Numbered from the stretch's first letter, positions 1 through 18,118 are shown. The stretch: 64,000 nt of DNA from Haematococcus lacustris (GCA_030144725.1 JASKMD010000029.1:4510559-4574558), one strand, 5' to 3'. The notes: a model not told the origin generated them from the sequence alone. Program-made: numbers and translations.

Positions 1-280
1 CTGGATGCCACCTCATGTTCTTTGGCTCTCGCACTGTGCCACCACCAGCTGCATGCTGCACCCTTTCCTGACACCTCTTAACCACGTCCCTCTGCTCAGC
101 AGTGGTGGAGTTGCCCCTAGGGAGCCCCAGCCAGCATCACTGGCCAAGTGCCTGATGGCGACAGTATGCCACAGCTCAGCACCTCCCTCATCACCCCAGC
201 GGGCAACAAGAACCAACGCAAAGGCAGGATAAGGCCCCCTCACTAGGGATGGTGTTTCGTCTGTATGGCTTTTTGTTTCC
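1..280. other. No gene recognised
   Basis: Short open frames exist on both strands but none has a family motif or convincing splice context. It lies just outside the right end of a degenerate Fanzor-type remnant. Confidence 0.5.
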
Positions 281-680
281 ATGCACATGGCATGGACGCC
301 TTCCACCTACATTGTTGCCTGACCCCTGTGGCAGGGCTACGGTTTAGAGTTGGCATGACAAACATGCACACATTGTAAGCTGATGACAGCTCCAAGGGGG
401 CACACACTACTGTGCCGCAGGCTGCTGCGCCTTGGGTGGGCAGTCTCGCAGCTGCTTGTCCTTGGCTGGCAGCCTTGCCTGCTTTGACCACGAGCATAGC
501 TCCAGAGGGCGCCACTCGCTCCCCCACTGCGCTGCATGTCCAATGCTGCAGTCCCTGTCTAGCCACCTGCCATGCTGGGGTGCTGGCTTGGCTTTGGCAG
601 CCTTGGTGCCCTTGCCTTAGCCTGTGCCCTTGGTGGCCGACTGGGAGGCGGGTGACTTGGCACACAGCAGCCAGCCCACG
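281..680 (-). mobile_element. Degenerate Fanzor-type element, 3' part (copy 0)
   Basis: On the minus strand this matches, with many substitutions and small indels, the C-terminal coding end and 3' flank of the better preserved copies in this window. Recognisable pieces are the landmark GAGTTGGCATGACA...ACATGCAC...TTGTAAGCTGATGACAGCT near 340-395, the codons for the Gln/Ala-rich tail near 415-470, and the stretch for the DRDCNAALN and cysteine/proline-rich segment near 490-570. The reading frame is broken throughout, so this is an old inactive copy. It shows that the family has been in the genome longer than the near-identical copies imply. Confidence 0.7.
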
Positions 681-2100
681 CAACTCAGTGCGTCAAAGCA
701 ACTGCGCGTGATGCAGTGCAGTACCCGAAGCCACAACCACCAGTGTGCCTCCATCACATCCGCTGCTGAGCAGAGGGCACAATGGCTGCAGGGGGTGCTG
801 GGCCCTCACAGGCTCCAGGCTTGCCAGGCCCAGGTCCTCCATGCAAACCATCTGGAAGGCTCCATGCTGGCTGGCTGCCTGGCTGGCTGGCTGCCTGGCT
901 GGCTGGTTGGCTGGCTGCCAATGTTGACGTTGCCACGGTGAGCGGCTGCCCTCCTGCCTTTCGCAGGGCGCTGGATGCCAGCTGTGGTGGACACTGACAC
1001 CGGCAACCAGCTATACCTTCACACCAGTGTGGACGACTTGGCGCACAGCAGCCGACCCACACGGCCTAATGCACCTGGCCTGGCCTTTGGAGAAGCCAAC
1101 CGCTTTGAACAGGCGCGCATACCATGCTGGGGTCAACAGCTGGGGTGTGCTTGGCTGTGTCAAGCAGGCCGAACAAGGTGCATGCCACGTTGGCAGTGCT
1201 CCTGTAAGAGTATGTCAGCGTGAGGCTAGGTCTACACTATTGAGCAGTGTGTCACCATCTTGCATCTTGCTGCCACCCCTGCACTTCACCTGCTGCATGA
1301 GGCGGCTGTGGCAGCTCAACACTGACTGCTGGAACTGAAGTGCCAGGGCGAATGGGAAGCAGCTGGCCAGCTGGGGTGTCACAGTGATGAGTGAAGTATT
1401 GCCTGCCTCTGGTGCCCCATGCACTGCCCAGGTGTTGAAGCCAAATGAGAACCTACCGGCCCCGATCAGCAGGCAGCCCACCTCTGTGCAAAACATCGAG
1501 ACGGCGCTGATGGCGCAACCACCCAGCAACCAGGCAAGCTCACCCGGCCTGCTACAGGGGCAGGCGCAGTCCTGTGCCCTGGTCTTGCTGGGGCATGTCC
1601 GCCCTGTGCCCTGTGCCCTGTGCCCTGTGCCCTGTGCCCTGTGCCCTGTGCCCTGTGCCCTGTGCCCTGTGCCCTGTGCCCTGTGCCCTGTGCCCTGTGC
1701 CCTGTGCCCTGTGCCCTGTGCCCTGTGCCCTGTGCCCTGTGCCCTGCGCCCTGTGCCCTGCGCCCTGTGCCCTGTGCCCTGTGCCCTGTGCCCTGTGCCC
1801 TGCGCCCTGTGCCCTGCGCCCTGTGCCCTGTGCCCTGTGCCCTGTGCCCTGTGCCCTGCAGTGCCTCTCTTTGGTGTGTGTTTACGTAGCGGTACATGAC
1901 CTTGCATTGCACCAGCTGGCCACAGGATGGGCCACATATCATGTGCACTGATGCTCAGAACCTCCTGCTCCCAGTGCCCCTGCTGGCTCCATGCTGCTGT
2001 TCCTGATGCTGGCCCTGCTGTGCCGGCGGTTGTGGCTGCTGATGGCCTTCTCGATGCCTTGGCTGGGTGGCTGGCTGCCATGATTGTCGTTGACCAGGCC
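681..2100. other. Repeat-rich stretch without a recognised gene
   Basis: It holds a short CTGG-rich simple repeat (about 860-920) and a long GTGCCCT minisatellite (1600-1858). The long open frames on both strands across the minisatellite come from a repeat unit that lacks stops and are not taken as genes. Confidence 0.5.
1600..1858. repeat. (GTGCCCT)n minisatellite
   Basis: About 37 tandem copies of a 7-bp unit, with a few T-to-C variants (CCCTGCG) in the second half. Confidence 0.95.
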
Positions 2101-2105
2101 AGGCA

Positions 2106-2711
2106 TTGCTGCAGGGCCTGGAGCTCCTCCGGCAGGCCCCGCACGATCCTCGGGTCCAAGCCCTGCGCCGCCGCGACCGCGTGTGGAGCCGTCTCTGCGC
2201 CCGCGCCCTGCAGGAGCAGCCCCGTGCTCCGCCCAACCCGCAGGAGCAGCAGCGCGCAGCTGCAGCTGCGGATCAGGCTGCGCTGCCGCATGCCGCGAGT
2301 CACCCCACTGCGGCTGGCAGACAAGACATGGCCAGCAAGGCCCAGCTAGCCCCGAGTGGCCCGCGGGACAAAGCTGTCCTCCGCAGCCTGATTGCAGAGC
2401 AGGCAGCACTGCAGCCCCAGCCCGTGGCAAGCCCCCCACCAGTGCACCAGCACCGGGGCGGGGCCTTCCATGTAGTGCCAGCTCCAAGTACAGGACAGGG
2501 CATGGCGCACAGGCGGCCATCACTTCCAGGCGTGCTGGGCGCTCCCTTGCCGGCTGCCAGCAAGCCTGCCTGTGCAGCTGGTGGTGGTGATAGCGCCAGT
2601 GTGGCTGGCAGCCAGAGCGAGGCAGCCCCGCACCATGCCCTCACATCCCACACAGCAAAGACCGCACGGCAGAGGAAGAGGATGGGGCCGCCAACGCTTG
2701 CAAGCCATTGA
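2106..2711 (+). CDS. Possible terminal exon of an unknown gene
   Basis: An open stretch of about 200 codons ends at 2711. A plausible acceptor (ttgctgcag) precedes GGCCTGGAGCTCC at about 2117. The start of the frame is rich in Leu, Arg and Gln (GLELLRQAPHDPRVQALRRR) and could be helical; the rest is low-complexity Pro/Ala/Ser with a basic end. No domain is recognised. The opposite strand is also open, which is usual in GC-rich algal DNA, so coding status is uncertain. Confidence 0.3.
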   Translation: MLQGLELLRQAPHDPRVQALRRRDRVWSRLCARALQEQPRAPPNPQEQQRAAAAADQAALPHAASHPTAAGRQDMASKAQLAPSGPRDKAVLRSLIAEQAALQPQPVASPPPVHQHRGGAFHVVPAPSTGQGMAHRRPSLPGVLGAPLPAASKPACAAGGGDSASVAGSQSEAAPHHALTSHTAKTARQRKRMGPPTLASH

Positions 2712-2992
2712 ACTTGCTTAAGAAGCGCTGACGTGCAACACACTGCAGCAAAGGATTGCCCATGACAAGAAGAGGCAATGGCATGCGGTGATGGCATGCC
2801 ACTGCAGGGTCCCTGCCGGCTTAGCAGTACGCTGGCAGCAATGGCAGGATTGAACTGGCGCTGATGCGAGTTGTGAGTCCATAGTCACAACCCTGCTATC
2901 GGGCTGGGTGTTGGGGCTGGCGGATTTATGCAGTGCGTGGCTGTGCAAAGTTCGTCAAAACCCTTGTAAGCCTTTAATGACACGCTGATCCA

Positions 2993-4845
2993 AGCCTCTT
3001 GTCCCTCACTAGGGCCTCCATTTGAGCCGGATCAGAAGTACCTACTAGCAGCCACTAGCAGCCACTAGCAGCCACTAACTAGATCCGACTCAAACAGTGT
3101 TATTGGGCTGTGTGGAGTAAACCCAGTGCACATGGCACATGAGCCTGCCTACCACCTACAGTATTGCCTGACCACGAGGGCGATGATGTAGAGTTGGCAT
3201 GACAAAACATGCACTAATTGTAAGCTGATGACAGCTCAACAAAGGGGGCACATATTACTGTGCCTCAGCAGGCTGCTGCTGCTGCTCCTGGGCCTTGGGG
3301 GGCTTGTCTCGCACCCGCTTGTAGCCCAGGCCAGGGTACTCCTTGCCCTTGGCTGGCAGAGCTCCCTGGTCTGGCCGGTAGCACAGCTCCAGCGGCCGCC
3401 ACCTGCTCTCCCCAATGCGCTGCATGTTCAATGCTGCATTGCAGTCCCTGTCTAGCCACCTGCCTGGCTGTGGGGCTGGCTTTGCCTTGGCAGCCTTGCC
3501 CTTGCCCTTGCCCTTGCCCTTGGTGGGCTCAGCTGCTGGCTTGCTGCGCTTGTCTGGAGGGGGAGTGCTGGGCCCTGGCTCTGAGGCTGCTGGCTGTGTG
3601 GCTGCCTGGCTGCTGCGTGGGGCCTGTGGGGGCCTTCGGGGGGCCACTACAGGGCACCACACCAGGCCCCGCACTGGCTGGCCACGCTCCTGGCTCCAGG
3701 CTGGGCGCACCAGGCGCTGTTCCACCTGCCCTGCTGGGGGCTTCCAGCCTGCAGGCCTTGTGGCACTGAGTTTGTCCAGCTCCTCCTCACAGGGCTGCTG
3801 GCCATTCACTGCTGAGCTGACCCGGCTGGTGCGGTGCTCATCCACGAGCACCACCCTGCCCCGCAGCTGGCCTGCGCCCCTGGGCCTGCACACCACCTTG
3901 CGGCAAGCACGCAACACCGCGTCAGCACCCCACCCACCCCCAGTGCCAATGTTAGCTGCACCAAAGAACACCACCAGCTGCTTGGCATGCTTGTGGCGCT
4001 CCATGGACAGCTCAGCCATATCCTCCTCCAACTGCAGTCATGCACACAAGGCACACACATGGTGGCTGACATGGTGACACCAGGTTAGGCATGGCACAAT
4101 CAAGCACTCTTTCGTTTCGTGCCCAACCCACCACCACTCAGTCCCTTACCCTCCCTACCTACCCACCCACCCTCACCTTGTTACAGAACTGCTCCAGCGC
4201 CCGGTCCTGGGCTCCGTACAGCCTCAGCCGCTGCCGTGCCCACTTGGGGTCCAGGTACACCTCCCACACCGCATCCCAGGTGGCCAGGGTGACGGTGATG
4301 TGCTTCAGGTTGGCCTCCAGGGAGGTGCCGGCTGAGCTTGCTGCTGCCAGGTGCTGGAGGTGGGGCTTGATCGGTGCTAGCCACCGCTCTGTGTCAACAC
4401 AAACAGTGCGGATACACATAAGGCGGGGCCGTCACCTGACGTCTACGCGTGGTCCAGCCATCCCGACGCTCCTGTCGTTGCTTGCCTTGGGCGGAACGAG
4501 ACACTGCGATGGAACCAACAGAAGCGACGGGTTATCTCACAGCGCGTAATTCACGTAGCCCACAGTCGGCTAGGGACACGAACCTGTATGTTTCTTGTCG
4601 CTACCCTTCCGCTTCTTCTTAGCCATCACGCGATGCGCAGTGCGACGGGCGGTGGCCTTTTCAAGCAATTTGGGTTTCCCGTGAAAAATACACGGTTGTG
4701 TGAGTGCTCTGATACAGCCTTGGTCGTAGGGCATTATAGTGACATAGAGGCTGGCCAGCCAGGCTGGCCAGCCAGCCACAGCCAAGGTCAGGGTACTGCA
4801 TTATAGTGACTAAGACCAGGTATAGGTCAGGTATAGGTCGCCCGT
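2993..4845 (-). mobile_element. Fanzor-type element copy A, internally deleted
   Basis: In element orientation the left end is at 4845 and the right end at 2993. The 11-bp direct repeat TGGATCAGCGT (element orientation) brackets it at 4846-4856 and 2982-2992. It keeps the left leader (TACGACCAAGGCTGTAACAG landmark near 4715-4733), the basic start MAKKKRKGSDKKH at about 4580-4632, two C-terminal coding exons, and the full right end with three AGCAGCCACT repeats. The middle of the protein, including RuvC-I, is deleted at about 4388-4395. The left end also has a partial tandem duplication of GTCACTATAATGC. Confidence 0.88.
3255..4388 (-). pseudogene. Fanzor nuclease, C-terminal part (copy A)
   Basis: Two exons remain. 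The upstream one (about 4181-4388) encodes ERWLAPIKPHLQHL...LEQFCNK. A GT-AG intron follows, and the last exon (3255 to about 4035) runs from LEEDMAELSMERHK to the stop. Visible motifs are FFGAANIGTGGGWGADAV, VDEHRTSRVSS (displaced RuvC-II glutamate) and DRDCNAALNMQRIGESRWRPLELC (RuvC-III aspartate). The RuvC-I segment GIDPG is missing through the internal deletion, so it cannot encode an active nuclease. Family assignment rests on known Fanzor/TnpB motifs; inactivity is inferred from the deletion. Confidence 0.85.
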
Positions 4846-4859
4846 ACGCTGATCCAGTC

Positions 4860-5890
4860 TGCTGCCAAGCCAAGACACTGTCTAGCTGCTGCGGATGGGT
4901 TGTACCTCATTCACCACTCTACTTTGCGTCTCATCTGAGCAGGGCCCCTGGGCCGGTCCACAATCATGCAGCAGTGCCATGATGTCCCATCCATCCCCTG
5001 TGCCGATGCCTTGCCAGTTCCAGGAAAAGTTCACACAGCCATGCAGGCTCATGGCCAGGGGTTAGGGCTCTCGCACACAGTGCACAAAACATATGGCAAG
5101 CAAGGCAGGGATGCCATAATGGTACAAGAAGTGAGATATGCATGGCACACTCTCACCCATGCACCACATGCTGCCCCTCCACCCACATCTTTTCCACAAC
5201 CCCTCGCTGATCCATACCTTGACTCACTGCCGCCACCCTGCATGCCATAGTGCATATAGAGCATTAGATGCAGCAGGTTGAGGGGAGAGAGCATGAGTGT
5301 AACACTCCCAACTGCAATGGGACACCCTTATCATTGCTGCCATGCTATCGCAGTTGCTGGCCTTCTTATGAATCATCATCTGCTTGGGGTTGCACGCTCC
5401 CTAAGGGCAAGAGAGGGTTGGGGTTAAGTCGTGTCATTGCCGCAGTCTTAGGCCAGTTGCATGACAAGCATGGAAAGAGCTGTCAGCGGCCCTCCAAAGA
5501 CCCCGAAGAGCCCGGGCCAGACGAAGTGTTCCAGCACTGACCGCTGTGTGATACCACTGACATGCTGGCTGGCGGGGCGGCGACCGCAACTCCGCGACTC
5601 ACACCCTCACACGTACAACAGAATCGTGTCAAGAAAATTCACAACAGTTCTGACAAGTTTCCCTGTATCCTGATCATCTGACAGTTGCGGCACTCGGCGT
5701 GAGTTTTCCTCTTCGCAAGCAGACACCCCGCACGGGGGGCTCTTTCGGCAGCGGATGCAGTGCTACCCTTCACTTAGCGTTCACCAGTCTCGGGCCTGGC
5801 ACGCGTGGATCGATAGGACGTAGTGATGCATTCCAGACAACTCCCTCGGATCGCTTAACGAAGCATTACAGCCCGTACTGGCTCCGTAGC
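4860..5890. other. Intergenic, no gene recognised
   Basis: Only short open frames on both strands with no family motif. The 5700-5890 part may be the 5' region of the weakly predicted gene that follows. Confidence 0.4.
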
Positions 5891-5892
5891 AT

Positions 5893-7281
5893 GACACAGA
5901 CGATCTCCGCGCTGCTGGAAGGTTTTGCGGGGTTTTTTCGGGAACGGGGCAGCGGCCTTGTGTGGGGAGCCAGCGCTGGGTGGGGGCCCGCTGGCCAGGC
6001 AGCCAAGCCAGTGCACCTGCTATCCCCCTCAGGCAGCGCGAGGTCTGGTCTAGCAGGCGCCCTGGAACCTTGCGGTGATGCCTGCACCCAGGCCAGTGGC
6101 GCAGAGGGGGCAGCGGCAGAGCAGGCAGAGCAGGAGGAGCAGGGCGAGCCCCCCGCCAGCTATGCTGCTCGCGCCCGTGCTGGCCTCACCCAAATGCGGA
6201 ATGCGCTGCACGACACGCCAGACGTGGCAGCCACCCTAGCAGGTGTGCTGGCTGAGTGCCCTGGGGGGTGCCTGCGGGGGTGGCACCATAGTGCTAGGCC
6301 AGCTGTGCGCTTGGGCCAGGCAGGGGTGGCCGGTGAGGGTGGGTGTGAGTGTGAGTGTGTGCTTTTGTGAGTGTGAGCGTGTGTGTGTTCAGGTATGGTT
6401 GAGCCTCCTTCCCAGATAGTGTGCTGCCTGCAGAGCCTGCTGCCCACATGGTGCTGTTGCTGTTCTGCCCCTGACTTGGCCACGCCTGGGGAGGTGCACG
6501 CTGGTGAGCCTGAGTTGCTGTGGCTACAGCAGCTGCCTGCCTTGTACTGGGAGCTGCTGGCCGCTCAATACCAGCAGTAGGCAGCTGCCAGCATGGTGGC
6601 TGTGCTGGTTTGGCCATGTCTAGGGAAATGCCAGTGACAGCCCTGCCAGCAGTCCTGAGTAGCTTCAGTAGCGGGTTGCCCCTGTACCACCCCTTTGAAG
6701 GCACCATCATGGGAAAGAGCTACGGCCACCGCTGCAGCCCCAACCCGGTGCTGGAGCCCCCCCCGGCTTCCCTGGCTGCCCGCGTGCGTGACGCTTGTGA
6801 ACATCACCGCCGGCGCAGCAGCTCGGCCAGCCAAGCTGGGGGCTGGGGCCTGCGGCCACTGGGTGGCTCAGCAGATGAGCTGGTGGGCCTTGCTGACGGC
6901 CCTGCTTCAAGCCCCGGGCCTCCCTGGAGCCCTGGGTGGGGGGGCCGGGGGGGCTGGCCGGGGCTGCGCCCACAAGCTTCGCTGGGCACCTCTGCGCCAG
7001 TTGCAGGTGCGTGTGCCACCACCTTCCCTTCAGCTGCCAGGCAGCAGCTGCCTGGAAGCTGCCAGTGCCTGTGCAAGTTGCCAGCTAAGCTGCATGGAAT
7101 AGGTGGAAGGACGCCACATGGGCCAGACAGAGCATGTCCAGCATAGCTTCAGTAGGCAGGGCAAGGGTTCATGTCACGGCCACCCGGGTTTAGGTGTGGA
7201 GGCTAGGGGGTTTGCAGCTGGATGCCCTGCATCATCATGCGGTGAGGCATGTGGTCACCCTCAACACTCATGACAGTGCAT

Positions 7282-7324
<43 letters not shown>

Positions 7325-7650
7325 TTAACCTGCTGCCGCGCCCTGAGCCCCTGAAGGAGGCTCTGCCCCATTGTGGTGGGGCCTGTGTGGTCACCGGGGT
7401 GAGACAGCAGTGGTGTGGTGCCTGCTGTATGCCAGGCTGGCTGGGCTGCTCCCTGGACAGTGTGCTGGGCACTGAGGTGCTGGAGGACGAGCCCGGCAGC
7501 GCCTCTGCCGCTGTGGCTCACGGCCTGACGGGCAGCCAGGCGCTGGCAGCCAACCTGCGCCAGGCCCGCCAGGTGTGGCGCCACCCGCATGATGCCGCAG
7601 TGGAGGCGGCGGGCCGCATGTTTGGCAAGGCTAACTATGGCCATGCTTGA
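5893..7650 (+). CDS. Hypothetical multi-exon gene, function unknown
   Basis: Three stretches look coding. The first starts at ATG 5893 (MTQTISALLEGFAGFFRERG) and runs to a donor near 6332. A Gly/Ser/Pro-rich middle stretch at about 6690-7010 includes PPPASLAARVRDACEHHRRR. The last stretch (about 7324-7650) includes LGTEVLEDEPGSASAAVAHG and ends with MFGKANYGHA then a stop. Exon joins are not certain and I recognise no domain. A CTG microsatellite at 7282-7322 lies before the last stretch and is probably intronic. Confidence 0.35.
7282..7322. repeat. (CTG)n microsatellite
   Basis: About 13 perfect CTG triplets, preceded by GCATGG and followed by CCTTAACC. Confidence 0.95.
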
Positions 7651-8938
7651 GAGGCCAGGCAAGGGCGGACGGCTGGCCACATGGTGTGTTGCTGCCACCC
7701 CCAGCAGCCTCAGGGGAGACCACCCGGGTGCAGGGGAGGGGCGCTGGGTGAGACGGGGTGAAGGGGGCCAGGTTACACATCAGCTGGCGGGCAGGAGCTG
7801 GTTGGCGGAGATGCGGTTAACCGGGGCGAGGGGCGCTGGAGGGCCTTGCTTGGGCAGCCTGGCGTCAGTGCTCTGCACGGAACTTGGCAGCAGTGGAGTA
7901 GGGGAGCCTCGACGCTGTGCTGGGTGCATGGAACAAGGCAGGGAGCAGGGTGAATGTAACAGGGCACAATGGCAGGGGTCATGCTCCTGCATGGCAGTGT
8001 GTCCAGGTCGAGTGTGCAATGCCTAGTACGCTGCGGTGGTGCCGTGCACCGGCCTGTGGTGGCAGCGGCTGCGACTGGCTGGGGAGAGGGTGGCTGACGT
8101 CTGCCTGGCTGGGGCCACGAGGGAGGTTATCAGGGTCCTGCAGGGTATGGGGTAGAGGTAGGGGCAGGGGCAATTGATGGCTGCATGAGCCTTGCATGTA
8201 GTGGGTGGCATAGGAACTGTGTGAGGCAGAGTGAGGGTTGCTGGGAGTTGCTGTAGTGGTGTCCGAGTGGTTCATTACATCGGTCATGTCATGTTTGTTC
8301 GCTTGTGAAGGGTGTTGTTGTTGCTGTCCTGAGTGGCGGGCTCAGCGTGATGTGTGAGTTTATGTTTACGCAAGGCGAGCGCCTTTTTTTGAATGGTGCT
8401 CGTGTAAACGCGGCCTGCCTTTCTGCACAACATGCTCAAAATGATCATAGCAGCCGCTGATTTGCACTTGATCTGCACCTAGTCTCATCACGCCCCTCGT
8501 TCTCCTTATGAGAGACAGCAAGACGTTGCTCCTCCTGCCCTGCTCTTGCCGACCTCAGCAGGCATTGCAGGCTCAGCAGGGATTGTGCAGTGCCACTCCA
8601 TGCTACGCGGGGCACTGCTACACCAATCGTCGTAGTCTGTCGCAGGTGTGAGTTGTGACGGGCGCGCGTCCTCCTTGATTGCCCCTCCTGTAGCTAACCA
8701 TAGGACACCCCTCACACTCCATAACTAATACACTGTCGAGTTCTCCTTCCCTAAGGCAGGAGCAGCTGCTTGGTGTGGCCGCCATGGGGCCTCCCCTGCC
8801 CGATGGCGGTAGAGGCTCGGAGCCACAAGGAGCGGAAGCCCCCGAGGACCAACAGCTGCCTCGCCCCCGCCCGATAGCGCGCCAGGGTCGGTGAAGGACG
8901 GCGAGTAGATACAGGCTGTGTTTGTAGACGACCCGTGG
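7651..8938. other. Intergenic between convergent gene ends
   Basis: No supported gene. It separates the 3' end of the hypothetical plus-strand gene from the 3' end of the minus-strand helicase. A TTACA (minus-strand TGTAA, the usual poly(A) signal of volvocalean algae) occurs near 8275, but its use cannot be shown. Confidence 0.4.
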
Positions 8939-15211
<6,273 letters not shown>

Positions 15212-15332
15212 GTCGAGTGAGTGTAAAAATGTTTGAACGGAGTGTGCGGCTTTGCAAGGCTCGGGCGTGCAATATCACCAGCACATCTGGTGCAATCGCC
15301 ATCAGTGCAATCGCCATTGAGCATTTGCATTC
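15212..15332. promoter_or_regulatory. Short divergent intergenic, helicase / PP2A
   Basis: Only 121 bp separate the start codon of the minus-strand helicase from that of the plus-strand PP2A gene, so the two 5' ends must share or overlap promoters. A short repeat (tgcaatcgccatcag / tgcaatcgccattg) occurs at about 15291-15320. No TATA box is evident. Confidence 0.6.
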
Positions 15333-16998
15333 ATGGCCGAATTCAAGGATTTAGACAGGCAGGTGGAGCAGCTGCTGCAGTGTAAGCCGCTGCCGGAGGC
15401 GGAAATCAAGGCTTTGTGCGAGAAGGCAAAGGAAATTCTTGCGGAGGAAAGCAATGTGACGCCTGTGCGCGCCCCCGTCACTGTCTGTAAGCGCGGATGC
15501 TGGCCAAGCCCGCGACGCAACCTTCATTTATAGCAAAGCTTAGCGGCTAAGCTTAATGTTCACAGGCGGGGACATCCACGGCCAGTTTGCCGATCTGCTC
15601 GAGCTGTTCCGCATCGGCGGCAACTGCCCGGATACAAACTACCTATTCATGGGCGACTACGTCGACCGGGGCTACCACAGCGTAGAAAGCGTCAGCGTGC
15701 TTGTGGCTCTGAAAGTGCGATTCCGTGAGCGTATTACAATCCTGCGAGGCAACCACGAGAGCCGGCAGATCACCCAAGTGTAGGCAGCCAGCTCCTAGGC
15801 ACTTTGACTGATGAGAGTAGCAATTGTTGGCCATGGTGCAATGCTTCTTGCAGGTATGGCTTCTATGATGAGTGCTTACGGAAGTATGGCAATGCAGAAG
15901 TCTGGCGGTGCTTTACAGACCTATTCGACTATCTGCCTCTCACAGGGTTGGTGGAAGGCAAGGTGGATGTGTGCAGAGGACAGAAAGCAGGTACTGCCAA
16001 GGGTGATTGAGCCACTGACCAGCTATCTAACGTTTTGTCTTGACATGGTGTCTGCACTGCAGATTTTCTGCATGCACGGTGGCTTGTCCCCGACCCTGGA
16101 CACATTAGATCACATACGGTCCCTGGACCGCATCCAGGAGGTGCCCCATGAGGGCCCCATGTGTGACTTACTTTGGTCAGACCCAGACGACCGGGGCGGG
16201 TGGGGCATCTCACCGAGAGGCGCAGGCTACACGTTTGGGCAAGACATCTCTGAGCAGTTCAACCACACAAATGGGCTGGAGCTGATCTCTCGAGCACATC
16301 AGCTCGTCATGGACGGGTTCAATTGGTCACATGAAGGGAATGTGGTGACCATCTTCAGTGCTCCCAACTATTGCTACCGATGTGGTGAGGGGCGCAGTGT
16401 CAGGTGCATCTTCATGCCACCAGCTCACTTGAATCCAGCGGAGGAGGAGTTAAGGATAGATGGGTTGGCAGAGTGGTGCATGACGTGCTGCATTCCGCAG
16501 GCAATATGGCAGCCATCATGGAGGTTGCTGACAACCTTACACGCAGCTTCCAGAAGTTTGAACCTGCTCCCAGACGGGGTGAACCGGAGGCTGCCTCTGC
16601 CACCTCTGGCACACGGCCAGATTACTTTTTGGTGGGTGAAGTGCCCCCAGCCCAGCCCGAGTCAGCCAGCAGGCATGCAGCAGGGAGAGCCAGAGCAGGA
16701 GCTGGGAGTGTTGGCCTGTAGCAGTCAGCGACAAGGCACTCGCAGGACAGCCTAGACAGTGTCTTGTGATCCCTGCAGACAGGGCAGAGTAGCACAGGGA
16801 AGCTTTGGGCCAAGCCTACATGGAGGTTCTTGCAGCGTTTGCACTACTGTATGATCATGATCATATCTCCCTTCTCTTCCAATCCCTCGCTTCCAGCCTC
16901 CGCTGCTTTGCCACAGTCCTGTCTCCATGTCATGTCTCTCCCCTCCCAAGCTAGCTGGGTGCCCACTGGCATGGTGGGGTGTTGTTTGTTTGCAGTGA
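15333..16998 (+). CDS. PP2AC: Serine/threonine protein phosphatase 2A catalytic subunit
   Basis: Exons 15333-15486, 15566-15779, 15854-15962, 16063-16384, 16501-16631 and a last exon starting at 16996 join in frame with GT-AG introns. They give about 310 aa, the family's usual length. The metallophosphatase signature is complete: GDIHGQF, GDYVDRG, RGNHESR, then HGGLSP, the [11 protein letters not shown] segment and the C-terminus PDYFL, whose Tyr and carboxy-terminal Leu are the phosphorylated and methylated residues in known PP2A. Reading through from PDYFL would add a foreign tail, so I infer an intron whose acceptor (gtttgtttgcag) is followed at once by TGA. PP2Ac dephosphorylates Ser/Thr residues in the cytosol and nucleus as part of scaffold and regulatory-subunit complexes. 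Confidence 0.93.
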
Positions 16999-17819
16999 GA
17001 GCACCAGGACATGGGCTGCCGCTCAGCTTCTTCTGGATTAACAGCCTTGGTGTGAACTGGGCAGGCCCAAGGCGCTGGCCAGCAACATTTGAGCCTCTTA
17101 TTCCCATAGCATGCGGAGCAGCTGGCAGTCGGGAAGATCCCTTCATGAGGCTTGCTGCAGGGACAGCCGCACTCCATCAGCCTCTCTGTAGCAGGCACTT
17201 GTACAGTTTGCCTGTTTAGATCGAGCTGCCTGCAGCCATGGAATGGGGTGGGGTGCGGAGCGTGGCGCAGAGGGCAGTTTAGCACGTTGCATGCAGCATA
17301 ATGTGATGCACATTGACTGATGAGTTGGCAGGTGCGTACATCAGCAAACTATGCATGTAGCACTTTTCTTCGCGTGCTGTGCAGAGCGCACTGCAGTCAT
17401 ACACTGTGTGATCATGCATGAGGGTCATGTCATGGGACGCAACCTTGACATGACGTACATGCGGGGTTGAGGTTGGCTATCATCCTGCATTCCTCAAAAT
17501 GTGTGGGATCTGGGCACCTAAGCAATGCATGGGCAACACCAGTTCTGTTAACACGACCAGGTTTGCCATGTAGTCAGCCTGGCGTGACTCTGTGATGATT
17601 GTGGCGAGGTTGCATTTTGTCACCAGGTCCAGCTTTGAGACGGGTCCGAGGACGCCACATGTGACGGTTTCAAGGGTGTGAGTTAAGGTGTTTTGTGGTG
17701 AGACGACACAGAGGAATGTTTCAGACTCGAACTTGTTTGTTGTGCTTACTTACCGAATAGGCCCTGAGACACCCTGACAAGGTTTAACCCCTACAGCCCT
17801 CATGCTACACCAAAATGCT
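16999..17819. other. PP2A 3' flank and intergenic
   Basis: No supported gene. The first part is presumably 3' UTR of PP2A. Confidence 0.4.
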
Positions 17820-17822
17820 GCA

Positions 17823-18090
17823 CCACCGGAGCTCGTAGAGGAGGCTGGCTGGGTAAAGCGGCGAGTTTCGTCAAAATCTACAATCCGGCTTGGCTTGGCA
17901 TGGCAGTTGCGCGGTAGATGCTTATTGAATAAGTGAGACATGCTGGTGAGACATGAGTGATGAGGACGCCCTCCACCGGACAGCCACGAAGCTCATGTAA
18001 GCACCTAGGCAAAGAAAGCTGTCGTGCGATGATACCGCGTACAACAAACGGTCGACTACTCACCGAACACAATGAAAGCGGCTTTGCTTG
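17823..18090 (+). repeat. 265-bp direct repeat, copy 1
   Basis: Begins CCACCGGAGCTCGTAGAGG and ends GCGGCTTTGCTTG. A second copy with few differences lies at 22519-22787 in the same orientation. Both contain a potential start (ATGAGTGATGAGGACGCC); in copy 1 that frame stops after about 15 codons. Confidence 0.9.
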
Positions 18091-18118
18091 CCCCGGCTTT
18101 GCTCAGGCGCCCCCAACA

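Noticed and set aside
1215..2324. 369-codon minus-strand ORF with HRAQGTG repeats
   Set aside because: The frame stays open only because the 7-bp minisatellite has no stops; flanking parts show no motif.
2996..3080. CRISPR-like array in the AGCAGCCACT repeats
   Set aside because: The 10-bp units are contiguous, without unique spacers, and belong to the Fanzor right end in a eukaryotic genome.
3228..4077. Plus-strand ORFs over the Fanzor copies (repeated at each copy)
   Set aside because: Antisense shadows of GC-rich Fanzor coding sequence; only the nuclease strand has family motifs.
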